Below, piece after piece: positions 1-12,780 of a stretch of 64,000 nt of DNA. The notes under the pieces are model-generated. The model ran no database searches and was not told where the DNA came from. It saw only the letters and a list, made by a program, of their open reading frames with translations. The stretch covers positions 95,649,171-95,713,170 of the forward strand of contig NC_056005.1 of NCBI RefSeq assembly GCF_018446385.1, in the 5' to 3' direction. This DNA comes from Zingiber officinale (taxonomy: Eukaryota; Streptophyta; Magnoliopsida; Zingiberales; Zingiberaceae). Position 1 is the stretch's first letter. Each line of letters opens with the position of its first letter. Both the position numbers and the translations under genes were made by a program.

Positions 1-130
1 ATAATTGTATGAGAGTTATTTTTAAATAAAATTAATTTAAAAATTAAAACAAAATGAGAATTAAATGAAATTTAAAAAAAAACAAAAAAACAAAAAGCAG
101 AGGTGGAGGGGTACATGCGTCTTTTGGCAG

Positions 131-151
131 GGAGAGAGAGAGAGAGAGAGG
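131..151. repeat. (GA)n microsatellite
   Basis: About ten GA dinucleotides followed directly by G-rich sequence. The rest of 1-370 is AT-rich with poly-A/T runs, and I see no gene there. Confidence 0.85.
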
Positions 152-370
152 GGGGAGGTGGAGGAGGTGGGTTGACCGGGGGGGAGAAAAGCAGCCCTCA
201 TAAAAAAAAAACCTCACTGGAGGGTTTTCCACCATAGACGTCCTAATACATGCGCAAAGATCAATGGCCAAAAAGTAAATCCATGTAATCCTCCAGAATC
301 TTCTCAATGACAACAAAAATGCGTTGAGTCACGCGAAGAAAAAAGAACTAGTTTTTTTTTTTTTTTTCGC

Positions 371-622
371 TGGATGACCAAAAACTGATGGAAGCTTCGA
401 TTTTGACTGGTACTTGAAGGTGTAGATGGATATGGCGAGAGGCTGCTGCATTGGTGCATCCGTTTCGCTGGTCGACTTCCGAGAAGCCGTCAAAGTCTGA
501 TGGATGACCAAAAACTGATGGAAGCTTTGATTTTGACTGGTACGCATGGTTGAATTTGAAGGTGTAGATGGATATGGCGAGAGGCTGCTGCATTGGTCGA
601 CGTCCGAGAAGCCGTCAAAGTC
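371..622. repeat. Tandem duplication, period 130 bp
   Basis: The segment starting TGGATGACCA at 371 recurs at 501 and both copies end in GTCAAAGTC. Copy 2 has a 13-bp insertion after GACTGGTAC and lacks about 17 bp before TCGAC. No coding function is supported. The repeat lies upstream of the Rossmann-protein gene. Confidence 0.85.
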
Positions 623-1896
623 ATCGCTTCTTTAGTTATTAAGTCGTTAAATATGCGAACAATCAACAACTGCGATCTAGAAGCAGCAGGAGTGGGTCAA
701 TCCGGAGAAGCAGCTTCTCGAGACCATAAAAGGGGCGGCTTTGTTTGCCTTCCTCCAGCAGTACCGCCGCCGAATCGGAAGGAGCAGGGTTTGGGGCTAC
801 AACGATGGCATCGCAGTAAGGGCTTCTTGCTTTTCTCCCCAATTTATGATCTGTTTGTTGTCGGATATTATTTGTAGGTGATCCGTTGGTTGCTCTTCAT
901 GACCTAGGATAAAGTTTAGAGCTTTGTTTACTCTTCATCTATTGCGAGTCAAATCCATGTGTCTGACACTCTACTCGCGTTTGAGTATCTGTGCTAAACC
1001 GATCTTGTTTCCCTACTGTTCGTTAGATATCCTTCCCTTTTGCTAGGCAGGTAATTGAATACTGCGCTCTTAAGAAATAGCTGTCCGTGACTGGGATATT
1101 TTTTTTAGCTTTATGGTGTAGCCTTGAGGAAATTTGCTCTTATCTACTCTCAATCTCTTGGGATCGCAGTAAAATGCCTTTGAAATTTGATGAGGTTGGA
1201 GATTGATATAACACCTCTTTCTAGAATCTACTACCTCATGTAGCCGTAGATCCAAATCCATTGGATTTAGAATGCAGAATTAATTACCTCCACTACAAGA
1301 TCACGAGGCGAAGTGGTGAAGTTTGCATCGATCACGGGAGAATAACATAAATACACAAGAGAAGGGAAATTCATCATGGTTTAGAGTAAGACCATGGTAA
1401 TCAAAAATCAAAATTGCAATCCGGATCTTAGGATCTTATGATCCAAATATCTTGATGATTTGGATCTCAAGTAGGATCTAAATTGGGCTAGGATCTTACA
1501 AATCTACAATTTCCAGATTACCATTCCTATGTAGGATCTTGGTTCCAACAACCTTGGTTAGAAACAATTATTTTCTGTAGCAAATAATTTTTTCATTCCA
1601 TATTAAAAAAAGTTCAATTATATAATATTCTTTTTGACTCCTAAGTAGAAGAATCCGTTTAAATTATTGTTATTATCATCCATCTCTAGCTATTGTTATT
1701 TTCATCATTTTATAATTATCATTCATATTATAAAAGATGTTATCATATAAAGATGGAACACTTTAAGAATTTTATTATAGATAAATGTGTGGGCTTTCAA
1801 GTATCTATTAGATTGAGCAATACTTAGTTAAATTCTTCTGGTCATTGTGAATTCACGTGAAAACTTAGCTAAATGTGTGGACTTTTTCTTTTGCAG
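623..1896 (+). other. Upstream region with unresolved first exon of the Rossmann-protein gene
   Basis: The downstream gene needs a start codon and a first exon here or further upstream. An open stretch covers about 593-877, with an ATG at 652 reading MRTINN, which resembles the short MRT-type starts I associate with this family. I could not find a GT donor in the required phase, so the exon is not called. From about 880 to 1896 the sequence looks like AT-rich intron or spacer. Confidence 0.35.
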
Positions 1897-4800
1897 GTCC
1901 AGTTCAAATAAGCTTCATGAGCCTCTTGTAGTGAAGGGAGCAACTCAACCAACCAAGGTAATTTTGGATCTCATGCTCAACTTCTTTGTTGCTTATCAGA
2001 ATTAAGAGCCTTTTTTAACACCATTTTTTTCCCCCTTTGTCTCCCAACTTATATCGTTCGCATGGCAGTTACTTTTACTTGGTGGCAATGGTTTCATTGG
2101 CACAGAAATTTGCAAACTGGCTTTGGATCAAGGCTTATCTGTTTCAAGTCTTAGCAGGTGCTTTATCTACGACCATCCATTTCCCATTTCATAGCCATGA
2201 CATCTTGATTCCTGTGTTTAGAGTTTCAATACCTACTTATACTTTTTCTATAATTGCAACTTTATTCGTATTGAGCCAAGCTACCTTCAATCATTCTTAA
2301 ATTATTGGTTCCTTGGGGAAACTTTCCAGGTGGTTGAAGTGTATTCTTGATTAGTTAAATCTGCATCGACGTTGAACAGCCAATTTTGTCAAAAGTATTA
2401 GATGATGAAAGAATATACTTTGTCTGTGGTTTAATCAACTCAATTCCTATGGAGTATACTTTGTTATTAAGTTAATCGATTCATTATTTATGTTCTGGAA
2501 TGTTATCCTTGCTTTTTCTTATAAATTTTACCAAAACTAAGGGGAAACTCTTGAAGTTTATTCTCTTCATAGAATGGAGTTTTTCTGAATCAATCAGCCT
2601 TTGTATTTATTTGTTCATGAATGTATTGTTCTTATTTATATAAATGTTCTACTCATTTAAGTCTCTGTGTGCTCCTGCCCTAGCTTGGCCAAATTCTTTC
2701 TACATGATAGTCCTTGGTTGCGATATATATTGATGCTTCTTTTTATTTGACACTTTATTCCACTACCCAGGTCTGGAAGGTCTTCAACACGTGAGCCTTG
2801 GGCTGATAAAGTTGAGTGGCACAAAGGTTAGTATCTAATAGACTAATATTCTCACTCTCTAAATGTTCTAGCCTGTCTTTTAAACGCTTGTTCCTATTTG
2901 GCAGGGAACCTTCTTGAACCTGAATCTTTGAAGGGGGCTATGACTGGTGTCAGTGTTGTGGTATGCATCGCTTGTATAATTCTTTATTATGCATACTGTT
3001 TAAATTGCATTTTGGATCATAACAACGTTTTGTAATACTATGCCGTGCTATGAAAAATGCTTAATCTTCAACGTTAAGGAGAACAAAAAAGGAGAGAAAT
3101 AAACATAAAGATTTGTGTTGGCCTTTAGCCATACAAAGTACATATTCATTTGCGCAGGTTTTTATTGATTTTAAGATTGAATATTCTTTTCAAATATTAA
3201 ATTTCGATACATAAAGACTGACCTAGCTGGACTCTTGGGCTTGTATCTATGTCGTCACATATTACTGTATCTACTAATGGGTTTAACTGGAGGATAAATT
3301 ATCACAGATATCTCTGGTTGGAGGATTTGGATCCTATGAAGAAATGATACAGATGAATGGGACTGCAAACATCAATGCTATAAGAGTTGCTGCTGAAAAA
3401 GGTTTGCATCTTGCTTTCCGTGTTCTTATTCTTCAAAGTTCGAACTAACATAGTTATCTCTAATTGTCGTGCATAAAATATAAATTTTTTAAAATAATGT
3501 GAATAATCTAATTTGTAATCGCTGATCGTATGCCTCAGAAGCTGAATAATAATTGTTATGAAAAAGGGCAGTGTGTGAATCATATAGCCAATCATTGAAT
3601 CTGTGTAGACTAAATCTTTGCATCTGCTTGCTATTCCATGGTTATCTTTGAGATATGGAGAGAAATATGGAATTCTCACTATTTCTTTATTCTTAGATGT
3701 CAATTGATAATTAAGTTTATTTGATTTCATGAGTGTGGAATAGAGAGGGTCTCATGCGAGGCAAGATTAGTTATTTTACCGTTGAGATGAAAAATATGAA
3801 TTGAGAATCATTAAAGTTTGATCCTTTTGAATCATAAAACCTAGGCCGTCTATCCACAATGAAGATGAAGCTTGGGTGAATCTAGTGGATGTCTAAACAC
3901 ACTGATGTTGTTAGGGGGTTAAATGTCATTCAACCCAGAGCTAGTTGATTCTATCAAAGAGTCTATAATAGTGATGAAATTGATTCATTGATCTAATATT
4001 GAGCTATTTCATTTTAACATAACATTAATGTTTATCAATAATATTAGTTCGATCGGGAAATTCTTATCTCACAAACTAGAAATTTATGAAGCAAGCCAAA
4101 ACTTTGATTTCACTACCCAATCATTCTTTTGTGCAGGTGTGGAAAGATTTGTATTTGTATCAGCTGCTGATTTTCGTGCGGTGGAAGGCCTTATTCGAGG
4201 ATATCATGAGGGAAAGGTTTGGTTTCCAAATCCGTTTGTTTATTCCTGTTTCATCTGCTACACTTTAGGTGATTCATGAAAATATTTTAATGGAATCTTA
4301 ATATCCTATTCCTTTGACAAGATAATGCATGCTCAGCACTAATAGTAGTGCACGATTACCTTTACCCTTACGGCATGCAAAAACAAAAGGCGTAGTTAAC
4401 AAATCATGCCATTATATATCTTTTTTGTTTACCCAATTATGTGTTTAAGTCGGGAAAGGTAATAAAGAAACACATGTATTCACACACAAATCACTTGTTA
4501 AATAAAGCAATACATTACGTAAAATGTATACTGCTATAGGGATTGTTAGATCACTTGTTACATGTATCATTATACCCGTATCATTCATCGTTATCTTTAT
4601 GGTGCAGAGATTAGCTGAAGCAGAACTGAAGTCGAAGTTCCCCGAAAAATGTCAGTCTTCGTGTTTCTAGTATATATTTCTGAAGCAGATAGACACCCTT
4701 CACAGCGGAAGTGTAAAGTTGTTCAAACTTTGTTTTTCACAGGCGTAATTCTCAGGCCGGGTTATGTATATGGAACGAAGCAACTTGGGAGTATGAAGCT

Positions 4801-5090
4801 ACCATTATGGCCAGTCTTTGCGCCATTTGAGATGGTACAAGCATCATCCATATACATTTGCGATTGAAAAAGAGAGTTTGGGACTTGAAATGATATGGTA
4901 ATCTTCTGTTCTGCAGGTTCTTCAGCATTTTGGGCCTCTCTACCGTCTGCCGCTTGTGGGCCCTTTCTTCACACCTCCGATTAGCGTTGCTGCAGTCGCA
5001 AAACTTGCACTGAGAGGTGCTACCGATCCAGCATTTCCTCATGGCGCGATAGAGATTCATGACATGATCCGATTGAGCAAACAAAAGTGA
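1897..5090 (+). CDS. NAD(P)-binding Rossmann-fold (atypical SDR) protein, partial gene model
   Basis: Nine in-frame exons can be read: 1897-1957, 2069-2157, 2771-2826, 2905-2960, 3308-3401, 4137-4216, 4608-4650, 4743-4834 and 4917-5090 (TGA 5088-5090). All introns are GT-AG and phases agree. The protein has the nucleotide-binding loop GGNGFIG after a beta strand (LLLLGGNG), then SLSRSGRSS, a GFGSYEEM segment, NGTANINAIRVA, FVSAADFRA, RGYHEGK and ILRPGYVYGT. The Y-x3-K of RGYHEGK fits the SDR active-site pattern; this is inference. The order matches plant proteins such as At5g15910, At5g10730 and At1g32220, atypical SDRs related to NDUFA9-like proteins and predicted to be organellar. The substrate is unknown. 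The first exon and any transit peptide are unresolved. The splice at 4650 splits codon TGC. Confidence 0.88.
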
Positions 5091-5757
5091 TGTGCTTTTG
5101 CTAGTGTGATTCAGAAAACCGAGCAAAGACAGGTAGTGTATGTCTCGAATTGTTGTGTTCTTCTCGAATTGTTGTTGTGTGGATCAAAATGGAGCCGAAA
5201 ACTATTCAACTTCAAAGTATCATTCCAAATGTTATTGAAGAGATTGTTGTGAAAGTACTAATAAAACTCATAGAATTGAATTGAGCATTTACATGAGCTT
5301 TGATGCATTACCATGATTTTCATATTTCGGTATGGCTTCCGATTAGTCACGGTGATTTCTATTAGACTCTCCTTGAGGCAACCACAACAACAAGAACTAA
5401 CCCTATTGACGATGATGTGATCGACAATAAAAAGACGATAGCTATGATTTATAAGTGGCTTATGGTTGTAGTGTGACTGCATGTGCGATATATTCAAGTC
5501 TTCTATCGAGTTAAGAGGGTTTATATACAAAAGAAGAGATAATGACACGATGAGGGTCGTTCAGAATGAGCGAAATTATTTTTTGCTTCATTCATATTAT
5601 CTTTGCATGATGTACTTTTCTTTCACTTTTGATAATGTGGGGGTGTTTTTGATAATTTTGTGGAAACTGAAGTGCAAACAGAATTTTTTTCTCTAATTTT
5701 TATAATATTTTTCAAATATTAATAAAATTTGAAAAGTGACGTGGAAGGCCCCTCCCT
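5091..5757. other. Intergenic spacer between the Rossmann and Ctf4 genes
   Basis: This holds the 3' UTR of the upstream gene and then AT-rich sequence. The short open frames on both strands here look like chance. No repeat or RNA gene is seen. Confidence 0.6.
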
Positions 5758-5758
5758 G

Positions 5759-5808
5759 TTCCCGCCAAAATCGTCCTCTCTCCCGCTTTTTATTGAAAAG
5801 TTCCCGCC
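5759..5808 (+). promoter_or_regulatory. Cluster of E2F-type boxes upstream of the Ctf4 gene
   Basis: TTCCCGCC occurs at 5759-5766 and again at 5801-5808, with a weaker TCTCCCGC at 5779-5786. TTCCCGCC fits the plant E2F consensus (WTTSSCSS). The boxes lie 84-133 bp upstream of the main ATG of a DNA-replication gene, the class that E2F/DP factors drive at G1/S. Binding itself is inferred. Confidence 0.65.
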
Positions 5809-5895
5809 ATGGATGCAAATCTTAGAAATCGGTACGATCGCGAACCGGAACCAGATCTTGGCTTCCGCGACGAGACCAGAAGAGGGCCGCCATGA
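5809..5895 (+). promoter_or_regulatory. Upstream ORF whose stop overlaps the Ctf4 start (ATGA)
   Basis: An ATG at 5809 opens a 28-codon frame ending in TGA at 5893-5895. The last two bases of the main ATG (5892-5894) are the first two of this stop. The uORF start is in good context (CCGCCATGG). If transcription starts upstream of 5809, ribosomes would have to reinitiate or leaky-scan to make Ctf4. If it starts downstream, the uORF is not present in the mRNA. Confidence 0.5.
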
Positions 5896-8800
5896 AGAGA
5901 ACGTCGCTGAAGCTCCGGGAGGCGCACAAGAGCAACGGGTCGCCGGCGTTCTGCTCCATCGCTTGGGGCGCCGACGGCCGCGACCTCGTCACCGCCTCCG
6001 CCTCTGACCCTTCCATCCTCATCCACGACGCTTCCCAGTTGTCGAACCCCGCGAAGGAGCTCCGCTACCACAAGGACGGAGTCACGGCCCTCGCCTTCAG
6101 CCCTGATTACGCTTCCCTCGCCTCCGGCTCCATCGATCACTCCGTCAAGATCTACACCCTTCCGGGTATGCCAATCCTATCATTACCCTCATCAGATCGT
6201 TCTTGAAAGTCTGTTTTTTTCCATTCTTTGTCCCGATTTTGACTTCAAAATTCGGTCTTTTCCGTTCTTTCTTGATTTCAAGAAGTTTTCCTTTGCTTTG
6301 GTCAGAAGGAGAGTTTCAGAGCAACATTACTCGGTTCACCTTACCAATTAGAGCCCTCTCGTTCAACAAATCTGGAAGTTTGCTGGCTGCGGCTGGTGAT
6401 GACGACGGCATTAAACTGGTTGCGACCATAGATAGTACGATCTCCAAGGTGCTTAAGGGACATAAAGGACCTGTGACTAGTCTATCTTTTGATCCATTGA
6501 ATGAGTTCTTGGCGTCTGTCGATTCACTTGGTACTGTCATATATTGGGAACTTCAATCAGGAAAGCAGGTGCACACGCTGAAGGCCATCGCGCGTAATTG
6601 CGATGCAGATCCTTCGTGTATCAACGTGATAAGCTGGAGCCCAAGCGGTGAAACTTTGGCTGTTGCAGGGCTGAAGAATGATGTGGTAATGTATGACAGA
6701 GACACAGCGGAGAAGCTGTACACACTGAAAGGTGACCATGAAAGGCCTGTTTGCTATTTGGCATGGTCTCCCAATGGAAAATACATGGCAACTTCGGGAC
6801 TGGACAAGCAGGTCTTGATATGGGATGTGGATCTCAGGCAAGATATCGAAAGACATAAATTTGATGAAAGAATCTGCTCCTTCGCCTGGAAGCAAAATGG
6901 AAATGCTTTAGCTGTTATTGATGTAATGTGCAAGTTTGGCATATGGGAATCTGCCGTTCCTTCATGCATGAAGTCTCCAACAGAAGGTGCTGCACAGGCT
7001 AGAGACAAAAATGAGCATTTATTCGACGAAGATGATGAAAGCCCAAGTGCTTCTGGAAGTTTGGATGATAATGTTGATGAGAGTCATGATGAATCTGCCC
7101 CAACAACCAGGAAAAGATTGAGAAAGCAATCTGCATCTAATGAGGTTACTGATGCAGATAGTGATGGGGAGGATGCACTGCTGCGCCAGATTGAATCTCG
7201 AAAGAGACACACTGCTAAACACAAGAAGCATGCTAGATATGCGAAAGAAGATAGTGCAAGTTCTTTGAACTTCTCAATGCCAAAAATGCAAGCAGCCTTT
7301 CAACCTGGCTCTACTCCAGCACAGCTCGGGAAGCGGCATTTCCTTGCCTATAATATGCTTGGAAGTATCACCACAATTGAAAATGAGGGATACTCCCACA
7401 TAGAGGTGATTGCAGGTTCTATTGTCTATCTTATTGCTTTTGTGATAAGCTTCTTTTGTGCTTGATTTAAGGAATTAAGCTGCTCTAGACTATCTGTGGC
7501 TTCATATTGATTGATCAATACATCCTATTTATGGTTTCACAGGTTGATTTCCATGATACTGGAAGAGGTCCAAGAGTTCCTGCCATGACTGATTATTTTG
7601 GTTTTACAATGGCTGCTCTGAATGAAAATGGAAGTGTTTTTTCAAATCCATGCAAAGGAGAAAATAACATGAGCACTCTTATGTATCGGCCTTTCGCTAG
7701 CTGGGCCAATAACAGTGAGGTAAGAATCGTAAGACCACCGTAGGCATTTGCATCAACAATAGAGACAATATGCCTTCTTAACATTGTTAGATTTGTTTGT
7801 TTTTTATATGGTTCAGTGGTCAATGAGGCTTGAGGGAGAGGAAGTGAAGGCTGTGGCACTTGGAACTGGCTGGGTGGCTGCAGTAACCAACCTTAATTGT
7901 CTGCGCATCTTCAGCGAAGGCGGTTTGCAGGTGTGAATATGTTAAAACAATCTTTTTTTCTCAGTTTCGTATGGTAGCTATGTTGATTGTATCACAAGGT
8001 CACATTTGTGCTTATTTTTAGGAAATACTTTTCATTTCTTGCACATGCAACTAGTGATATAGTTATTTCATCTTTGATTTCTTCATTTATCGTTTATGCT
8101 ACGGTATATACACCAACAACAGGGTATATTGTTGACATGTCGATCAATCTTCCTTGTAGAGAGACATTCTCTGCCTAAATGGCCCGGTGGTGACTGCAGC
8201 CGGTTACAAGGATAACTTGGCCATAGTCACTCATGCTTCAGCTTGTCTGCCTTCAGGAGATCAGGTTTGTCAATGTAGTTGTTGTCAGTTGGATTACAAC
8301 ATTCTTAATCTAATGCTTTGGTGTCGTCGTATTGACTGCAGATGCTTGAAGTTAGAGTACTCAAAATATCGAAACGAACCGAAGTCATCAAATGTTGCCT
8401 ACCACTAAGCCCTTCTTCTTCTTTAACATGGTTTGGGTTCAGTGAGGAAGGACAATTAAGTTCATATGATTCTAAGGTATGTTCAACTTAAGCATTAATC
8501 TGGACATTATCTTTGGTTCGAAGGCATTATAAACTCGGTGAATCTTCGTAGGGAGTGCTCAGAGTTTTCAGCCATCAGTATGGAGGCACTTGGCTTCCGA
8601 TCTTCAGGTGCCTCACTTTGTGCTTAGATAGTTTACATTGGCTATGATATTGATATTATTATTGTTGCAGTGCTCTTAAAGCTCGCAAATCTGATGATGA
8701 AAATTACTGGATAGTTGGTCTGAATGAAAGCAAATTATTCTGTATCATATGCAAATCCCCCGAAACTTATCCGATGGTACTGATTCAAATTCCTTTTCCA

Positions 8801-9938
8801 TTTATCGATAAATGTTCTACATCTAACATTGCATCTACTTGTTCCCAGGTGATGCCTAAACCTGTTCTCGAGCTACTAAGCTTCTCATTTCCTCTCGCGT
8901 CTTCTGACCTTGGCGCTTCCGATCTCGAAAGTGAACTCTTAATGAATCAGTTCAATCTCTCAAAGGTTCATCCTGTTCAATTTCCCACTTGGCTAATTAC
9001 GATGGTTACTTGCTCATTAGTTCTGAATTTTGTATAACTCAGACCCAGGAGAAGATCGAAGAGTTGGCTATGGCTGGTCTCAATAGTGATGCACTTGATG
9101 ATGAGGCCTTCAACATAGAAACAGCCATCGACCGATGCATATTGAGGCTCATTGCTAGTTGTTGCAATGGTAAGAATGCAAATTCTAAGTCTGAAACTCT
9201 CAGTTAAGCAAAACTATGTGCTCAGCAGATGATCATTACTGTTATTCATGCTGTCAACTGAAGGTAATAAGCTTGTTCGGGCTACTGAGCTGGCTAATTT
9301 GCTGATCCTGGAGAAATCAGTCAGAGGTGCAATCAAACTTGTTACGGCGCTCAAACTTCCCATATTGGCAGAACGGTTGAATGCTATTCTAGAGGTAATT
9401 TTTTGTCGAGTAACTTTTTCACACTTGACTTGGAGCCACTTAATTCTTATAGGAACAAATACTAACTTTTCAGGAAAGATTGTTGAATGGATTTGGAACT
9501 TCAGCCATTGTTCCTCGGGTGTCTGCAGTCGATGTCTCATTGCCATCGGGTGTCATTAGAACTGAGGGTACAATTTTGTCTCCGTCACCCAAACTAGCTC
9601 ACCTACACTTATCGAAGCAAGTAACAACAGAAGATAAGACTAATGCTGTTGGAGTAAAAGATAGTTGTGAAGTCACCAAAATTGAGGAAGCCAGACCTCA
9701 TCAGACAAAGGCATCAGCTAACAAACTCGCAAACAATGAAGCAAACAGCAAAAGCAAAAACTTGGAGGCATGCAGAAGCCATGGCGAGAAGCCAATTGAA
9801 GTCAGTTTGGAAGGGGGGAACAACAATGCAAAGCAGCCTCAGAAACCAACAAATCCTTTTGCTAGGAAGACTACAAAGCAACCTCAAAAACCAATAAACC
9901 CGTTTGCTAAGCTGGAGAAGGCAGACAAGAGATGCTAA
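5892..9938 (+). CDS. CTF4: WDHD1/Ctf4/AND-1 replisome adaptor, complete gene
   Basis: Twelve exons read in phase: 5892-6165, 6306-7405, 7543-7719, 7817-7930, 8160-8264, 8342-8476, 8552-8607, 8671-8776, 8849-8965, 9043-9169, 9264-9394, 9474-9938; 2,907 nt, 968 aa. The start has strong context (GCCGCCATGA). Residues about 15-300 form WD40 repeats (SIAWGADG, VTALAFSPDY, LSFDPLNEFLASV, LAWSPNGKYMATSG, LIWDVD). About 325-430 is an acidic/basic linker (DEDDESPS, RKRLRKQ). About 435-760 matches the second, SepB-type propeller (DYFGFTMAALNENG, LGTGWVAAVTN, ENYWIVGL). A helical part and a tail with two NPFA(R/K) motifs follow; the metazoan HMG box is absent. Ctf4 trimers link CMG helicase to DNA polymerase alpha and act in sister-chromatid cohesion. 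The Arabidopsis homologue is EOL1 (At3g42660). E2F boxes upstream fit S-phase expression. Confidence 0.95.
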
Positions 9939-11726
9939 AATTCAGCTTCAAGCATCATCGCCGCCTCTTAATTCTAAGGCCTGATTTCATGAATTTTACA
10001 CCTTGAGCTTTTGTCCCAAAAGTTACCAAACCTGTAAATGGATGTTAAGAGTTTTATGACCAAATCAAGAGGATCCTAGTTTAACGAACATTATAGCCAT
10101 GTTTTATTGTTGAAGCATGAAATTGGATTTCAATTTGCAAAAATGATACAAAATGATTGAATTTTTTGTTCTAGAATTGTGAGATTTCTGAGAGATTCTC
10201 AATTTCAGTTATTATGTTTATATCTTTTGATTGTAATAGAACAAGTACAACTTTATTTAAGAGTTTGAAATGCATCAAATGCACAGACTAGACACTTGCC
10301 AAACTCCTCGATGATTCGGGTATGATTAATTGTACCTCTTGTATGCAATCCTAACTTGCTTTGTCTAAAACTAACCCTAATCAGCTCGAAACTCTTCACT
10401 AGATTCTCAAAAGCCAAGAATGGTGTCCACATCACTTTTAGAGATGAAAGCACTAAGTGCTCATTTTAAGGGAAACCCTTCTTCAAACTTTCCCGGGAAA
10501 AGATAGATCCTTTCACAGGAAAGGCAAAAGGAAACCAACCAAACATTGAACACATTTTGCACACTTCATAGCTTTTTCCATGGATGAGATGAGCTCTTGA
10601 TCAAACATCATGTAGTACGAGTAAAGTGGATACTATACATGGAAGCTTTGGATGCCATTTTAGGACAATTGAAACTTCAATCATACGGTGTTAGAGGTGA
10701 TCGTGGCATCGATGGTCAGTCCTACTCGGAGCCCCTTCCTTCGGCTCGTGAAGCAAATGATTGGTGGATGTTCTAACCATTGATTAGGTCTTGGGTGTCA
10801 AAATGATAGCATTCTATCCACAAGTACATTGAACCAACATTATCTTCTTTGTTTCAAACTCATTCGATTGAGTGGCCATTGCTCCAAAAGTTCAAATTAT
10901 TGGAAAAAGAGGGAAATTTACTACCCATAAACCCGCAAGATAAAAACAATGAACTCACTCAATCCATTTAAGGTTAAGCGATCTCTTGACGACAACAAGA
11001 GTTAATCTCTTCCTTAGAATTTTTTGTAAACAAAATAGTAGCAATATTCAATTTATTGTTGGCAAATTACAATTGAGGTAGGCATTCAATTCACTAATCA
11101 TAGAACCAATTTCTTGTCCTTCCAAATTCAAGTTTTAGAAAATAGTGGGCATGTGCCATGTGACATCTGCATTTTGTCCATGGCTTGTTGGTCGCAAATC
11201 CTTTTGTTACCATCATTGAGAGGTTGGATGTCCACTTTAGTTGCTTGCGTCTATAATTTGTTTTGACGAAAATTCTAAATCCTAAATCCTAAACTCTCAT
11301 ATGTGCATGGAGTTGGCTAAAAAGAAAAGTTAAGAGTAGACTTGTTTGAATTGATTTTGAACAAAAGAAGCCAAAAGAAGTTTGTCGATTAGCCTAGTCT
11401 CTTAAGTTCGTGTCAAGTTTGATTATGTGAATTAACTATATTTAGATTCAAATGAATCAACATATATAATAAAATTTCTTATAAAGATAGTGTGCACCAC
11501 CATAATTGCCTTGTATGGCACTTTAGGGGTTTGGTGCCCTAATGCCTTGCCCCATCCTTAAGGAAAGGAGAAGAGGAAGATGCATTGTGAAGACAACCCA
11601 ATCAATACTATTAATCATTTAACTCCCTTCACATTGTCCTTTGTATATGAATGATTTATCCTATGTCCGTAAGATATGTGCAAGGCGGATTCAGAATTTT
11701 AGATTTGAGGGGTTGAATTTAAATTT

Positions 11727-11750
11727 GGGGGGGGGGGGGGGGGGGGGGGG
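11727..11750. repeat. Uninterrupted run of 24 G
   Basis: Twenty-four consecutive G on the + strand, between AAATTT and TTCTTG. It can form G-quadruplex or i-motif structures, and its length may be inaccurate in the assembly. Confidence 0.9.
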
Positions 11751-12499
11751 TTCTTGTGCCCCCTAATCATATGCTACATCTGTCCTTGAATATGTGTATT
11801 TTTTTTTGTGCGAATTATTGAATGATTTTTTTTAATGGACAATTGATTTAAGAAAATTGGACTGATGGGTTGTTTAGTGTAAGCGCTTCATGATTTATCC
11901 TGATGATTAATGAGAAATTTTCGTGGGATCAGATCGATTATCCTAAAATTAAAATTAATCAGTGTAAACTGAAAACCGATACCAACTAAAAAACAAAGAA
12001 TGATTTATCAAAGAACCTTGCTTAAAGTTGCTTTCATCTTCCACTGCTCAGACTCCAATCTTCCACCTTTAGGGTTCAACGTTCCTCAACTATTCTATTT
12101 TAATGGTTCATTTTACGATCTTTATTTAGAAATGAAGTTACTAGTAACGATATTATAGTACCACAATGTATTGAGGAGATTTATAAATAGATAATGTTTT
12201 ATATTTTGACAGACTTTTAGTAAACAATTAAAGTCAACAATTTAAAAAAGAGATCGTATTTTTTTTCTTTCAAATTTCTATATACTCTGTAAAAATATGC
12301 TACAAAAGCCAATAAATTTATTGGGTAAAAAATGACACCTTTTTTTTAGTCATAAAGATACTCTCACATATATATATATATATTTTTTAATTTTGTTATT
12401 TTTTTATCAAAGAGTATCTCTTTTCATTGTTCAATCATATACATTTGCCCTTCTACACCCAGTACTATTCTCATTATTATTTTTATCTAAATTTTTAAC

Positions 12500-12780
12500 T
12501 AGTCAGACGTGTTATAATTTTGTAGTTGTTATATATGTTATAGTAACTACAGTTTTATAACTACTACAACATATACTTAATATATTGAAAAATATTCACA
12601 TTGTAACAATTATGAAATTGTAGCTACTATAATTATATATCTAGTTGTAGTAGTTATGATTTTATAGTTATTACAATTGCAGATTCAACCTAATTATAAC
12701 AGTTACAGTTTCGTAGTTATTATAATTGTAGATTCAATTAGCTACAATTATAGATTCAATTTGCTTGACTATAAATTGTT
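12500..12780. repeat. Degenerate AT-rich short-repeat tract
   Basis: Variants of GTAGTTATTATAA and its complement recur many times with imperfect spacing. It reads as a decayed minisatellite with many inverted pairs. No gene is present. Confidence 0.55.

Noticed and set aside
2037-2300. 87-aa open frame starting at 2037
   Set aside because: It is a shadow frame over an exon and intron of the Rossmann-protein gene.
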